From: Bacteroidaceae bacterium
GTDB lineage: Bacteria > Bacteroidota > Bacteroidia > Bacteroidales > Bacteroidaceae
DNA: 64,000 nt
Assembly: GCA_024401225.1 (NCBI GenBank)
Contig: JAKSLM010000004.1
Location: forward strand, 1-64,000
Direction: 5' to 3'
Position 1 is the stretch's first letter. Each line of letters begins with the position of its first letter. Position numbers and translations under genes: made by a program. Positions 49,276-57,370 of this stretch are shown one piece after another. The notes beneath the pieces were generated by a model. The model saw only the letters and a program-made list of their open reading frames with translations. It did not search any database and was not told where the DNA came from.

Positions 49276-50370
49276 ATGAAACTTTTATCATACAAAAAAG
49301 CGCTGTTGAGCATCGTGCTCTTCGCTACAGCTTCCTTCGCACAGGCTCAGAGTGTAGTCGTTCCGGTGACTGTACCTGACTCTGTGGTGAAGAAGGTTGT
49401 GCAGGATCATGTGATAAAGGTGCTGAACGGCAGCGTTACCCCGGCTAAAAGCGAGAGTGTTGGTAAGGCACCTGCTGCAAAAAAGGTCGAGGAACCAGCA
49501 AAGCCGACAACGAAGACTACGGTTGTGACTTCCGGTCAGACTGTAGTGGTCAATGATACCATACGTAAGCATACGGTGGTTGAAGAGGTTGACACTATCC
49601 GAAAGGTTGTGGTTGTGGAACAGCAGATTCCTCAGTATGTCGCCGTTTCGGGTATGGTGAATCAGGCTCCGGAGATTGCATTGATTCGTGGACGTCACAT
49701 AGAACGTGTGAACCGCGATGAACTTAAGGCGACGTTCATTCCAAAGAAGATATGGATGTGCGGTGGTGCTATCTCATATAATGAATGGGATACGGAAAAT
49801 AACAACCTGCTTATCCTCAAGAACCTTGATTGGAAGGGGCACGTGTTCAGCGTAAATCCATACGTTGGTTATGCATTCAAGAACAACCTTGTGGTAGGTG
49901 CTCGATTCAATTATAATCGTGCCTATCTTAACATGGGTAACCTTGATGTCAACCTCGGTGAGGATCTTAACATCAATCTCGACCACCTTTATTATCTTGA
50001 GCATACATTTGAAGGAGGTATATTCCTGCGCAACTATATGCCTATAGGTCGTAGCAAGGTGTTTGGTTTCTTCAGCGAGTACCGTCTCAACTATGGACGT
50101 ACCACAGGTAAGAACTCAACAGGAACGGGTGCTGACCTTGATGCTTCGTACGATCGCATCAACTATGTTCAGCTTGGCTTTACACCAGGTGTGTCTGTGT
50201 TTATCACAAACTTTGCAGCAGCCGAGGTCTCTGTTGATGCTATGGGTTTGAAGTACAGATGGGGTTCTCAGCAGACCAACCGAATCGAGGAGGGCTCAAC
50301 AAAGTCGGGTTCTGCCAACTTTAAGATTAACTTGTTCAGTATCAATTTTGGTCTGACACTTTACTTATGA
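49276..50370 (+). CDS. Outer-membrane beta-barrel protein
   Basis: 364 residues with signal peptide MKLLSYKKALLSIVLFATASFAQAQ (split: cleavage after AQAQ, residue 25). Residues 26-125 are an extended Val/Thr/Lys/Glu-rich segment (KTTVVTSGQTVVVNDTIRK, VDTIRKVVVVEQQ). From about 155 alternating amphipathic strands are seen (NPYVGYAFKNNLVVGARF, YLEHTFEGGIFLRNYMP, FGFFSEYRLNYGR, NYVQLGFTPGVSVFITNFAA), ending KINLFSINFGLTLYL. This predicts a barrel of about 8-10 strands. It lies inside the lipoprotein operon and overlaps the next gene by 4 bp (ATGA). It may anchor or export the lipoproteins. Confidence 0.82.
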   Translation: MKLLSYKKALLSIVLFATASFAQAQSVVVPVTVPDSVVKKVVQDHVIKVLNGSVTPAKSESVGKAPAAKKVEEPAKPTTKTTVVTSGQTVVVNDTIRKHTVVEEVDTIRKVVVVEQQIPQYVAVSGMVNQAPEIALIRGRHIERVNRDELKATFIPKKIWMCGGAISYNEWDTENNNLLILKNLDWKGHVFSVNPYVGYAFKNNLVVGARFNYNRAYLNMGNLDVNLGEDLNINLDHLYYLEHTFEGGIFLRNYMPIGRSKVFGFFSEYRLNYGRTTGKNSTGTGADLDASYDRINYVQLGFTPGVSVFITNFAAAEVSVDAMGLKYRWGSQQTNRIEEGSTKSGSANFKINLFSINFGLTLYL

Positions 50371-52040
50371 TTATAAAGCTTCGTAACATATTATCCATCC
50401 TTGTTGCATCAGCCATGGTGTGCGCTTGTGCTATTCCCGACGATATTCCTTATCCTATCGTAGAGGGCATCATTTCTGCCTTCGAGGTGGAAGGCCAGTG
50501 TGCAGCGCCTAATACCGGCAAGACATCTGCTGATATTGACAAGGCAAACAATACGGTGTCTCTCTATGTGAGCGATACTGTCGACTTGGCAAAGCTTAGG
50601 ATTACACGCTTTGAGGTGAGCAACAATGCTACTATCATTCCTGATAGCAATGCGGTTCTCTATCATGGACAGTTCCCAAGCGCAGGCTTCGTTAATTCGC
50701 AGTCAAACAACACAAGGGTGAACTTCACAAATCCTGTCAACTTTACTCTCCGCACATACCAGGACTATACATGGACTGTAAATGTGCAGCAGATTATGGA
50801 GCGTGAGGTTGAGGTGGACAATCAAGTCGGTCGTGCAGTCATTGATCCTGTCAACCGTAATGTCATCATCTATGTAAACAAAAGCCAGAGCCTTCGCCGC
50901 CTGCATGTCACTAAGTTCACGCTTGGAGGTGAACATGGCAAGGTGTCGCCTGATCCTACAGAATACGACACGTACGACTTCTATGAGCCTCAGACCTTCT
51001 ACGTAACCAACGGATGGTCGGAGATATCGCAGAAGTGGACAGTCTTTGTTTATCAGACAGAGGCAGAGGTTGTCACTACAGCAGAAGTGTTTGCTCGTAC
51101 AGTAAGTGCTACGGTAAGTGGCAACAAGCCAAATGGAAGGATTCCTACCGTCCAGTACAAGCAAGCTTCGAGCAACAAGTGGATTGACGTACCAGGTACC
51201 AACGTATCTACTTCATCCACATCGTATACTGCTGAGATCCTTGGTTTGAAGGCAAACACAAAGTATGTGTGCCGTACTGTGGTTGATGATAAGTATACTG
51301 ACGAACTGACATTCCAGACTACATCTGCCCAGCAACTTGAGAATGCCAGCCTTGATGAATGGCACCAGAATGGCAAGCTCTACAACCCATGGTCTAACTA
51401 TGGTCAGTCGTATTGGGATACAGGAAACGCTGGCGCAGCAACGGTAGGTCAAAGCAATACTACTCCTACCGACGATACAAGCACAGGAACTGGATTTGCT
51501 GCTAATCTCCAGTCGAAGTTCATCGTGATCAAGTTTGCTGCAGGCAACATATTTACTGGTACATACATCAAGACTGATGGAACCAATGGTATCCTTGGCT
51601 TCGGACGCCCATTCACATCGTTCCCTACCAAGATGACATTTGACTATAAGTATCACACATCTACCATCAATAGATGTGCGGATGATGACTATGCTTATCT
51701 GAAGGGACGTCCAGACTCATGCCAGATATACATAGCCCTTGCTGATTGGGATGAAGTGGAGTACGAAGGCGTGAAATATCCATACCTTATCCGTACCCGT
51801 CCTACCGAACGCCATCTGTTCGACCCTAACGACAGTCACATCATCGCCTATGCACAGCTCACCAAGGGTGAGGATGTGAGGGATTGGACCAAGGCAGAAC
51901 TTACGCTCGATTATAAAGTAAAGAACCGTCAGCCAAAGTGGATTCTCGTGGTTGCTTCTGCAAGCAAGTACGGCGACTTCTTCACAGGTGGAGATGAATC
52001 CCTTCTCAAGGTCGACAACTTCAACTTAGTATACGAATGA
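50367..52040 (+). CDS. PCMD-domain lipoprotein
   Basis: 557 residues. Lipobox VCAC (Cys21) followed by AIPDD. Two or three beta domains follow (ISAFEVEGQ, LRITRFEVSNNA, YTWTVNVQQIM; repeated as LHVTKFTLGGEHG and WTVFVYQ). A Fn3-like domain is at about 230-315 (YTAEILGLKANTKYVCRTVV). The C-terminal PCMD domain (about 320-557) has ILGFGRPFTSFPTKMTFDYKY, cut by position, and LKVDNFNLVYE. Unlike the eight DUF4493 lipoproteins it has no Thr-Arg site after the lipobox. Start overlaps the barrel gene by 4 bp; its stop overlaps the next start by 4 bp. Confidence 0.8.
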   Translation: MIIKLRNILSILVASAMVCACAIPDDIPYPIVEGIISAFEVEGQCAAPNTGKTSADIDKANNTVSLYVSDTVDLAKLRITRFEVSNNATIIPDSNAVLYHGQFPSAGFVNSQSNNTRVNFTNPVNFTLRTYQDYTWTVNVQQIMEREVEVDNQVGRAVIDPVNRNVIIYVNKSQSLRRLHVTKFTLGGEHGKVSPDPTEYDTYDFYEPQTFYVTNGWSEISQKWTVFVYQTEAEVVTTAEVFARTVSATVSGNKPNGRIPTVQYKQASSNKWIDVPGTNVSTSSTSYTAEILGLKANTKYVCRTVVDDKYTDELTFQTTSAQQLENASLDEWHQNGKLYNPWSNYGQSYWDTGNAGAATVGQSNTTPTDDTSTGTGFAANLQSKFIVIKFAAGNIFTGTYIKTDGTNGILGFGRPFTSFPTKMTFDYKYHTSTINRCADDDYAYLKGRPDSCQIYIALADWDEVEYEGVKYPYLIRTRPTERHLFDPNDSHIIAYAQLTKGEDVRDWTKAELTLDYKVKNRQPKWILVVASASKYGDFFTGGDESLLKVDNFNLVYE

Positions 52041-53863
52041 AACAAATCTCACGCATATTGACATCCTTGTTCGCTTTCTTTGTGTGCATCCTGCTTTCAG
52101 GCTGTTTCACAAAGGAGGAAGACCTTGTTGTGTCAAATGGTAACACGGGATTAAGACTGACGCTGGGAAATGTTTCTACCGATGTTGTGACACGACTTGC
52201 ACCAAATGAATGTGATAAGCCTTCTTCTTCTCAGTTCAAGGTCAACGTTCATGATGATACAAGGAATAGAACGCTTTACAATGATAATTTCTCAACTTCA
52301 GTCATACCTGCTCCTCCTGGCAATTATACCATAACTGCCACATGCGGTCAGAATCCAGACATTTCGATCGATGCACCTTATTATATAGGTACAGCAACAG
52401 CAACTATAGGGGCGGAGGATACGGAGGCAACAGATGTCAACGTTACTTGTAAAGTAGGTAATGCTCTTGTATCGGTGAAGTTCGGAAAGGATGAAGAGGA
52501 GAAGAATCGCCTTGATCATTTCTACTCGGATTATAAGGTGCGAGTATCTATTGGTGATTTGTCGATGGATATTGAGAAAAGCAGGTCTACAGAAAGTGTC
52601 TACTTCAAGGCTGGCAGCAGTATCTCTTTGACGTTTATCGGGAAACTGCAGGATGGTAAGGAAGTGGAGTACCCACTCACAAGTGAAAGCATTCCCGCAG
52701 TCTTTAATGCTGCCGATCATGCTATCATCACTATCTCACCTGCTCCAACAGAATATCCGCTTCATGTTGACATCACGGAGGTTGAACTCGCTGAGGCTAC
52801 GCTTGAGGAGACCATCCCTCTTTCATGGCTTCCTGTACCAAAAGCAACGGCAGAGCATCAGTATGATAGCAATGGTGACCTTGTAGGTACAAATGTCACA
52901 TTCTCTAATTCTTATCCAGGTATGGAGTGGAAGACGATTGTCACAAATGCAAGTGGAGTAGAGGTCCGCTCTGCTCAAGGTACGGGTGAGCTTATGTCTG
53001 AGTATGCATCTCAGGAATGGCCATACCTGCCTGTAGGCAGCTATACCGCAACATATTATCTCGTGAATGGCGACAAGTTGCAGAAGGTAAGCAGCCGTGA
53101 GTTTTCAGTTTCTGCTCCAGATAAACTGAAACTGACACTCAATGGAGGATACACTTCGTATAGTAAGTATCAGGCTGGTGATATCTCGGCTGCCAATGCG
53201 TGCAATGCTACTACCATCTATGCGCCAACTGCATTCCTTTCTGTATCGAACACTATCCTTAATAATAGCAAATATGCCTCGCTTAAATGCAATTATTCTG
53301 CAAAGGTAGGTGACAGCGCGCATGGCGCTACACAGGCTCTAAATTCCAATACGTGTACGTGGAGCGACGTTACAAACCTGACACCACGATCTGCAGACTA
53401 TGTGTTCTCTGCAACAGCATCGTTCGATGGAGCTACGGTAACAGCTTCTAAGGATGGATTTTACATCACAGGCCTTCCTGTTTATTATAAACCTCCGAAG
53501 AAAGAACACGGATGGAAATTCATTTCAGGAGGTAATTGCAGTTTTGAAAGCAATTATATGAAGTTGGCAACCACCGTTACCCCTACTCCTAAAGCACAGT
53601 CCCCTGAGTATTATTGCCCGGATGACATGAACATAAAGGTATATACAAGATGTACGCAAAATACAGGAGTCTTTAATTATACATATACTATAACTTTTTC
53701 TGGATCAGGCAATACCGCAAAGAATACTACTAGTAAAAGTGAGAAAACCTTCAATAATGATGGTGTGTTCAAGTCTCCAAGCGATCACATGATTACTGAA
53801 TACTCATACATTGCAGCAGGTAACTATTTGGAAATTTTTGAATTAAATATTGAATATCGTTAA
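52037..53863 (+). CDS. DUF4493-type lipoprotein, large
   Basis: 608 residues. Lipobox LSGC (Cys23) then FTKEED. Strand TGLRLTLGNV and Arg53 in DVVTRLAPNE. DUF4493 covers about 40-240 (FKVNVHDDTRNRT, APPGNYTITATCGQ, PYYIGTATATIGAE, VTCKVGNALVSVKFG). Ig- or Fn3-like repeats follow (WKTIVTNASGVEV, LPVGSYTATYYLVNGDKL, DYVFSATASFDGATV). The C-terminal about 115 residues are Asn/Thr-rich and beta-like. Its start is coupled to the PCMD gene by ATGA and its stop overlaps the next ATG (TAATG). Confidence 0.78.
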   Translation: MKQISRILTSLFAFFVCILLSGCFTKEEDLVVSNGNTGLRLTLGNVSTDVVTRLAPNECDKPSSSQFKVNVHDDTRNRTLYNDNFSTSVIPAPPGNYTITATCGQNPDISIDAPYYIGTATATIGAEDTEATDVNVTCKVGNALVSVKFGKDEEEKNRLDHFYSDYKVRVSIGDLSMDIEKSRSTESVYFKAGSSISLTFIGKLQDGKEVEYPLTSESIPAVFNAADHAIITISPAPTEYPLHVDITEVELAEATLEETIPLSWLPVPKATAEHQYDSNGDLVGTNVTFSNSYPGMEWKTIVTNASGVEVRSAQGTGELMSEYASQEWPYLPVGSYTATYYLVNGDKLQKVSSREFSVSAPDKLKLTLNGGYTSYSKYQAGDISAANACNATTIYAPTAFLSVSNTILNNSKYASLKCNYSAKVGDSAHGATQALNSNTCTWSDVTNLTPRSADYVFSATASFDGATVTASKDGFYITGLPVYYKPPKKEHGWKFISGGNCSFESNYMKLATTVTPTPKAQSPEYYCPDDMNIKVYTRCTQNTGVFNYTYTITFSGSGNTAKNTTSKSEKTFNNDGVFKSPSDHMITEYSYIAAGNYLEIFELNIEYR

Positions 53864-54582
53864 TGAGGCTCATATCCTACATATTACTCACACTCCTCTG
53901 CCTCACAGCATGTCAGAGCGAAGATGAACTGCCAGCACATATGGCAGAGCTTTGTCTTACGCTCGAACAGGCAGGTCGACCTGCTGTGTCCACACGTGCT
54001 GTATCGCCAAACCTTGCTGTGACCATCAAGAATAGCGAAGGCACAGAAGTTAGGCATTATGATGCAGGGGCGACTGTGGATGATAAGATAGTTCTTGATG
54101 AGGGCACATACACCATTGTTGCCTATTCGGACAATCAGACCAACTGGCAGGAAGCTAATGGCGGTAAAGGTGCACCATGTTACTATGCAGAGACTTCCGT
54201 GACTCTCAATGCGGATGAGATAAACTACGTAACCATGCAAGTGCCGCTTACCAACTATGCGGTAACGCTTACATTGCCAGATATGTTTGATACGCTCTTC
54301 ACCTCCTATACCTTCACCCTCACCAGTGGTTTACGCACGTGCGAAATAAAACAAGGTGAAAAAGCATATTTCTCTGTGGCTGATGGGGGATTCACTTATG
54401 CCTTTAAGGCTACCAACAATGACGGGGTAGAGCACTCTGCTTCGGCAATCCTTATGCCTGACGTTGAGGCAGGCAAACTCTATAACATGAAGTATAGTTA
54501 TGCGTCGGCATCCAATAGTGGAGGTATAGATATCGAGATTAAGGACGATATGGAACCAGAAAACGGCGACATCGAACTATAG
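53863..54582 (+). CDS. DUF4493-type lipoprotein, 239 aa
   Basis: Lipobox LTAC (Cys17), then QSEDELP. Strand AELCLTLEQAG and Arg45 in AVSTRAVSP. A single DUF4493 domain follows: LAVTIKNSEGTEV, LDEGTYTIVAYSDNQTNW, CYYAETSVTLNADE, VTMQVPLTNYAVTLTLPD, then LTSGLRTCEIKQGEKAYFSV. It ends in an acidic tail EIKDDMEPENGDIEL. A single-domain form, about the size expected of a structural subunit. Coupled to the gene before by a 1-nt overlap. Confidence 0.78.
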   Translation: MRLISYILLTLLCLTACQSEDELPAHMAELCLTLEQAGRPAVSTRAVSPNLAVTIKNSEGTEVRHYDAGATVDDKIVLDEGTYTIVAYSDNQTNWQEANGGKGAPCYYAETSVTLNADEINYVTMQVPLTNYAVTLTLPDMFDTLFTSYTFTLTSGLRTCEIKQGEKAYFSVADGGFTYAFKATNNDGVEHSASAILMPDVEAGKLYNMKYSYASASNSGGIDIEIKDDMEPENGDIEL

Positions 54583-54611
54583 CAACAAACCGTAAACGAA
54601 ACTACAATAGC

Positions 54612-55394
54612 ATGCATAGAAGCATCATATACATATTAACCATCGGACTTTGTTTCCTCTTGCACTCTTGCGTAAGTGAGACGTGGGAGAGGGAGACGGA
54701 AGTACAGGAACCTACAGAGGAGCAGGAGGCAAATGCAGTAGGCAAGCTCGACCTTACCCTCTCGTCGGGGGCTGCTACTCGTGTTACGTCCACCCTTTCG
54801 GCCGAGGAAGCTGGTAAGTTCCTTGTTACTCTGTATAAGGGATCGGACATCTACCGTGCTACTACCCAGCTGAAGGATCTTGATAAGAACCTTCCTGCGG
54901 GATATGGATATAGTCTTGTGGCAGAAAACTGTACGGAATCCGATGCCGAAACAGTCAATGATGGTTGGGGACAGAAGCGCTTTGCAGGCCAGTCATCACA
55001 GTTTGCCATCAAGGCAGGCGAGACGACCAAGGTCAATGTGTCTTGTTCCGTAGTAAATGCTGGACTGTCAATCAATTTTGATGAATCGGTAACCGCATCG
55101 TACGACTCATATACATTTACTGTGACCGATGGTTCCCGAACCATTGAGTTCAATTCGGCTACGGCAGGCAAAGTGGCTTATTTCAATGTGCCTGCAGATG
55201 GCAAAAAGACTATCAACTATCGTGTCGTTGCTGGCACGGATGTGGATAAGTCTGGTACTATCGACCTCGGTAAGGCTGTACTTAAGAATTTCAATATCAC
55301 GCTCCCTAACAGCGGAACTATTGGCATTGAGATTACATACGACGACACGATGGATGTCGTGGTGGAAGAAATAATAATAGACGAACAATTATAA
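54612..55394 (+). CDS. DUF4493-type lipoprotein, 260 aa
   Basis: Signal MHRSIIYILTIGLCFLLHSC (Cys20) followed by a strongly acidic stretch VSETWERETEVQEPTEEQE. Strand GKLDLTLSSG and Arg57 in AATRVTSTL. The DUF4493 domain (GKFLVTLYKGSDIY, LPAGYGYSLVAENCTE, FAGQSSQFAIKAGE, VSCSVVNAGLSINFDE, YTFTVTDGSRTIEF) fills the rest. Single-domain form. A gap of 29 nt separates it from the previous gene and 16 nt from the next. Confidence 0.78.
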   Translation: MHRSIIYILTIGLCFLLHSCVSETWERETEVQEPTEEQEANAVGKLDLTLSSGAATRVTSTLSAEEAGKFLVTLYKGSDIYRATTQLKDLDKNLPAGYGYSLVAENCTESDAETVNDGWGQKRFAGQSSQFAIKAGETTKVNVSCSVVNAGLSINFDESVTASYDSYTFTVTDGSRTIEFNSATAGKVAYFNVPADGKKTINYRVVAGTDVDKSGTIDLGKAVLKNFNITLPNSGTIGIEITYDDTMDVVVEEIIIDEQL

Positions 55395-55410
55395 CACAAT
55401 TTTTACAACA

Positions 55411-56163
55411 ATGAAGAAACTCTTTACTCTTATCGCTACCGCTGCGCTCGTTCTCGGCAGCTGTACAAGCGAAAAGCCTGAATGGGCAGAAGAAACAATT
55501 CAGGATAAGGCAACAATCAATCTTTCTATCACAAATGATGATGCTATGGTGATTACTCGTGCTGAGCAGACTGCAGATAATAATGCTTGGTATGCAAAGG
55601 TTGGAAGTGAGGCTATGGCTGCTGCCTCTTCAATCGTAGGAAAGGCGTATAATCCTGGTGATTATACCATTACTGTTGCTAACTTTGCAACTGAATCTGC
55701 AGCGTATGAAGGTGCTGGTTCTGCTTATTATACTGCAGAGAAATCTGTTACTCTGGCAAAGGGCGCAAATACAGTGAGCATCGAATGTGGTACTGCAAAG
55801 AACTCGAAATTGACAATTGATTGGACTGGAACAACTGGTATTTCTGGACTCGCAATGAATTCGGTTACTGCTAAGCAGGAAGCTAAGTCAAGAACATATT
55901 CTTACACAGTAGGAGGTAGTGCATTCTTCTACGCTGGTACAGACATTACTTATACTATTGCTTATTCGTACAATGGCGCAGGCAAGCAGATTGATGGTAC
56001 AATAGCTGCTCCTGCTGCAGCTACTGAGTACAAGCTCAATGTTTCTGCAAACAGTAACGGTTCTATCACTACGCTTACAATCACTTACGATGATGCGTTT
56101 GCTGCTGGTGAAACAACTACTATTACTATCGATGCAGCCACAGGTGCTAAGGTCGATGCATAA
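55411..56163 (+). CDS. DUF4493-type lipoprotein, 250 aa
   Basis: Lipobox LGSC (Cys18), then TSEKPEWAEE. Strand ATINLSITNDD and Arg50 in MVITRAEQT. The DUF4493 domain is Ala- and Thr-rich (YNPGDYTITVANFATE, YYTAEKSVTLAKGAN, VSIECGTAKNSKLTIDW, KSRTYSYTVGGSAFFYAG). The low-complexity composition, simple single-domain build and short size are those of a major repeating subunit. It ends 2 nt before the next ATG. Confidence 0.78.
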   Translation: MKKLFTLIATAALVLGSCTSEKPEWAEETIQDKATINLSITNDDAMVITRAEQTADNNAWYAKVGSEAMAAASSIVGKAYNPGDYTITVANFATESAAYEGAGSAYYTAEKSVTLAKGANTVSIECGTAKNSKLTIDWTGTTGISGLAMNSVTAKQEAKSRTYSYTVGGSAFFYAGTDITYTIAYSYNGAGKQIDGTIAAPAAATEYKLNVSANSNGSITTLTITYDDAFAAGETTTITIDAATGAKVDA

Positions 56164-56165
56164 TA

Positions 56166-56903
56166 ATGAAGCGATTCAATACTCACATATCACTCTTACT
56201 TCTTCTCTCGGCGCTGGTCGCTACCTCATGGATTGCTACCAGTTGCCAGAGCGAGGATAGTCCTTATTCCGAAGGTGGAGCAAGGACTGGACGCATTGTG
56301 CTTTCATTGCATGATGTAGAACTGTTTACGGAGGTGATAACGCGAGCAACAGGCAACATCGATGACTATTCATATACTCTTAATGGAACGGATGTAGGTG
56401 GCAATGCGGTTTCCAGTTTGCCAGTAACATTCACCGATGGCTCTGCTATTGTTCCTGCTGGAACTTATACGCTTACAGTTACAAGCAAATCAGCTAAGGA
56501 TGAGGCGCCATGGTATGAAGGAACATCTGGGTCGTTCACTATTGGCGTTGGTGGTTCTGCTGCAGTGAGCATTAATCTTGGTGCACCAAAGAATGCAAAG
56601 ATTGATGTTGTGTTTGATGATAGTTTTACAAAGCTCTATGAGAATTATTCCCTTACCATAGGAGAGAAAGTAGTTACCTCCACGGCATACGTTACTCCTG
56701 GTGAGGTGACTTACACTATCAAGGCTTCTGCAAAGGCGGACTCTCATGTATCTGACTTGCCAGCAGAAGGTGTAACTACTACTCTAACGGTAGAAGCAGG
56801 AAAGAGCTATACTCTCAATATAACCGCAAATACCATCTCCGACCTCTTGATGGGATTTGGCGAAGGAATACATTCGGGAGCTTTTGATGCTAAGAGAAGA
56901 TAG
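56166..56903 (+). CDS. DUF4493-type lipoprotein, 245 aa (last gene)
   Basis: Signal with Cys27 in SWIATSC, then QSEDSPYSE. Strand GRIVLSLHDVE and Arg60 in EVITRATGN. The DUF4493 domain has VPAGTYTLTVTSKSAK, WYEGTSGSFTIGVGG, VSINLGAPKNAKIDVVFDD, YSLTIGEKVVTSTAYVTPGE. It ends in GIHSGAFDAKRR. It begins 2 nt after the stop of the previous gene. The operon terminates in a strong hairpin 30 nt downstream. Confidence 0.78.
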   Translation: MKRFNTHISLLLLLSALVATSWIATSCQSEDSPYSEGGARTGRIVLSLHDVELFTEVITRATGNIDDYSYTLNGTDVGGNAVSSLPVTFTDGSAIVPAGTYTLTVTSKSAKDEAPWYEGTSGSFTIGVGGSAAVSINLGAPKNAKIDVVFDDSFTKLYENYSLTIGEKVVTSTAYVTPGEVTYTIKASAKADSHVSDLPAEGVTTTLTVEAGKSYTLNITANTISDLLMGFGEGIHSGAFDAKRR

Positions 56904-56915
56904 AGGTGCGAAGCA

Positions 56916-57048
56916 TCCTTGTTGAAGCAAAACAAAGTCCTTACTAGAACATCGTGAAGTCCTAGTAAGGACTTTGCTTTTTCCTTGCAAGGACTTCATC
57001 AACTCCTTGCAAGGAGTTTGCGAACTGCTTGCAAGGGGTATGTAGCTT
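56916..57048. repeat. 22-bp tandem array with CCTTGCAAGG core
   Basis: Units start at 56917 (CCTTGTTGAA), 56939 (CCTTACTAGA), 56961 (CCTAGTAAGG), 56983 (CCTTGCAAGG), 57005 (CCTTGCAAGG) and 57027 (GCTTGCAAGG), each exactly 22 bp after the last. The 10-mer at 56983 and 57005 is a perfect palindrome; the spacer often starts ACTT or AGTT. Same period and TTGCAA core as the array at 1248-1335. Confidence 0.75.
56933..56981 (+). terminator. Terminator of DUF4493 operon
   Basis: CAAAGTCCTTACTAG (56933-56947) pairs perfectly with CTAGTAAGGACTTTG (56962-56976), followed by CTTTTT. The stem is made of two units of the 22-bp array. Confidence 0.85.
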
Positions 57049-57090
57049 GTTGGTGAGCAGCCTGTCTATTGCAAAAATAGGGTTTAATGA

Positions 57091-57360
57091 AAAAAACAGC
57101 CAACACCCTACTAAAAGCGTGTAAATGACTGAATGTGTATATTTTGTCTTAGTAGGGTGTTGGCTAAACACTCTACTAAGTCCCTACTGACACTCTACTA
57201 ACATTCTTTTCCTTCACTCTTGGCCAGATAGTTGTTCGTCGTCGTTGGATAGTAGGGTGTTTGTAGTGTGTTAGTAGGGTGTTTGTAAAACATCCTACTA
57301 GGATATTTGTGATACAATCAGTAAGTTACAATGATTTAGTAGGGTGTTGGCCTGTTTTTG
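57091..57360. repeat. 270-bp imperfect palindrome, MITE-like
   Basis: Four copies of a TAGTAGGGTGTT-type 12-mer on the plus strand (57150, 57250, 57272, 57337) and four on the minus strand (57102, 57167, 57189, 57289) are placed in exact mirror symmetry around 57225. The arms (about 105 bp each) align end to end with moderate identity. The outer ends AAAAACAG-CCAACACCCTAC and their complement are nearly perfect over about 25 bp, like terminal inverted repeats. Confidence 0.75.
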
Positions 57361-57370
57361 CGTGAACCGT

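Larger units (their letters stand above)
56904..57370. other. Repeat-rich intergenic region
   Basis: 467 bp between convergent units, no credible gene. It contains the terminator of the surface operon, a 22-bp tandem array (56916-57048) and a 270-bp imperfect palindrome (57091-57360). Confidence 0.75.

Noticed and set aside
57091..57360. CRISPR array in the repeat region
   Set aside because: The repeats are 12 bp, on both strands, mirror-symmetric and irregularly spaced, with no cas genes nearby. The 22-bp arrays also lack spacers of CRISPR length.
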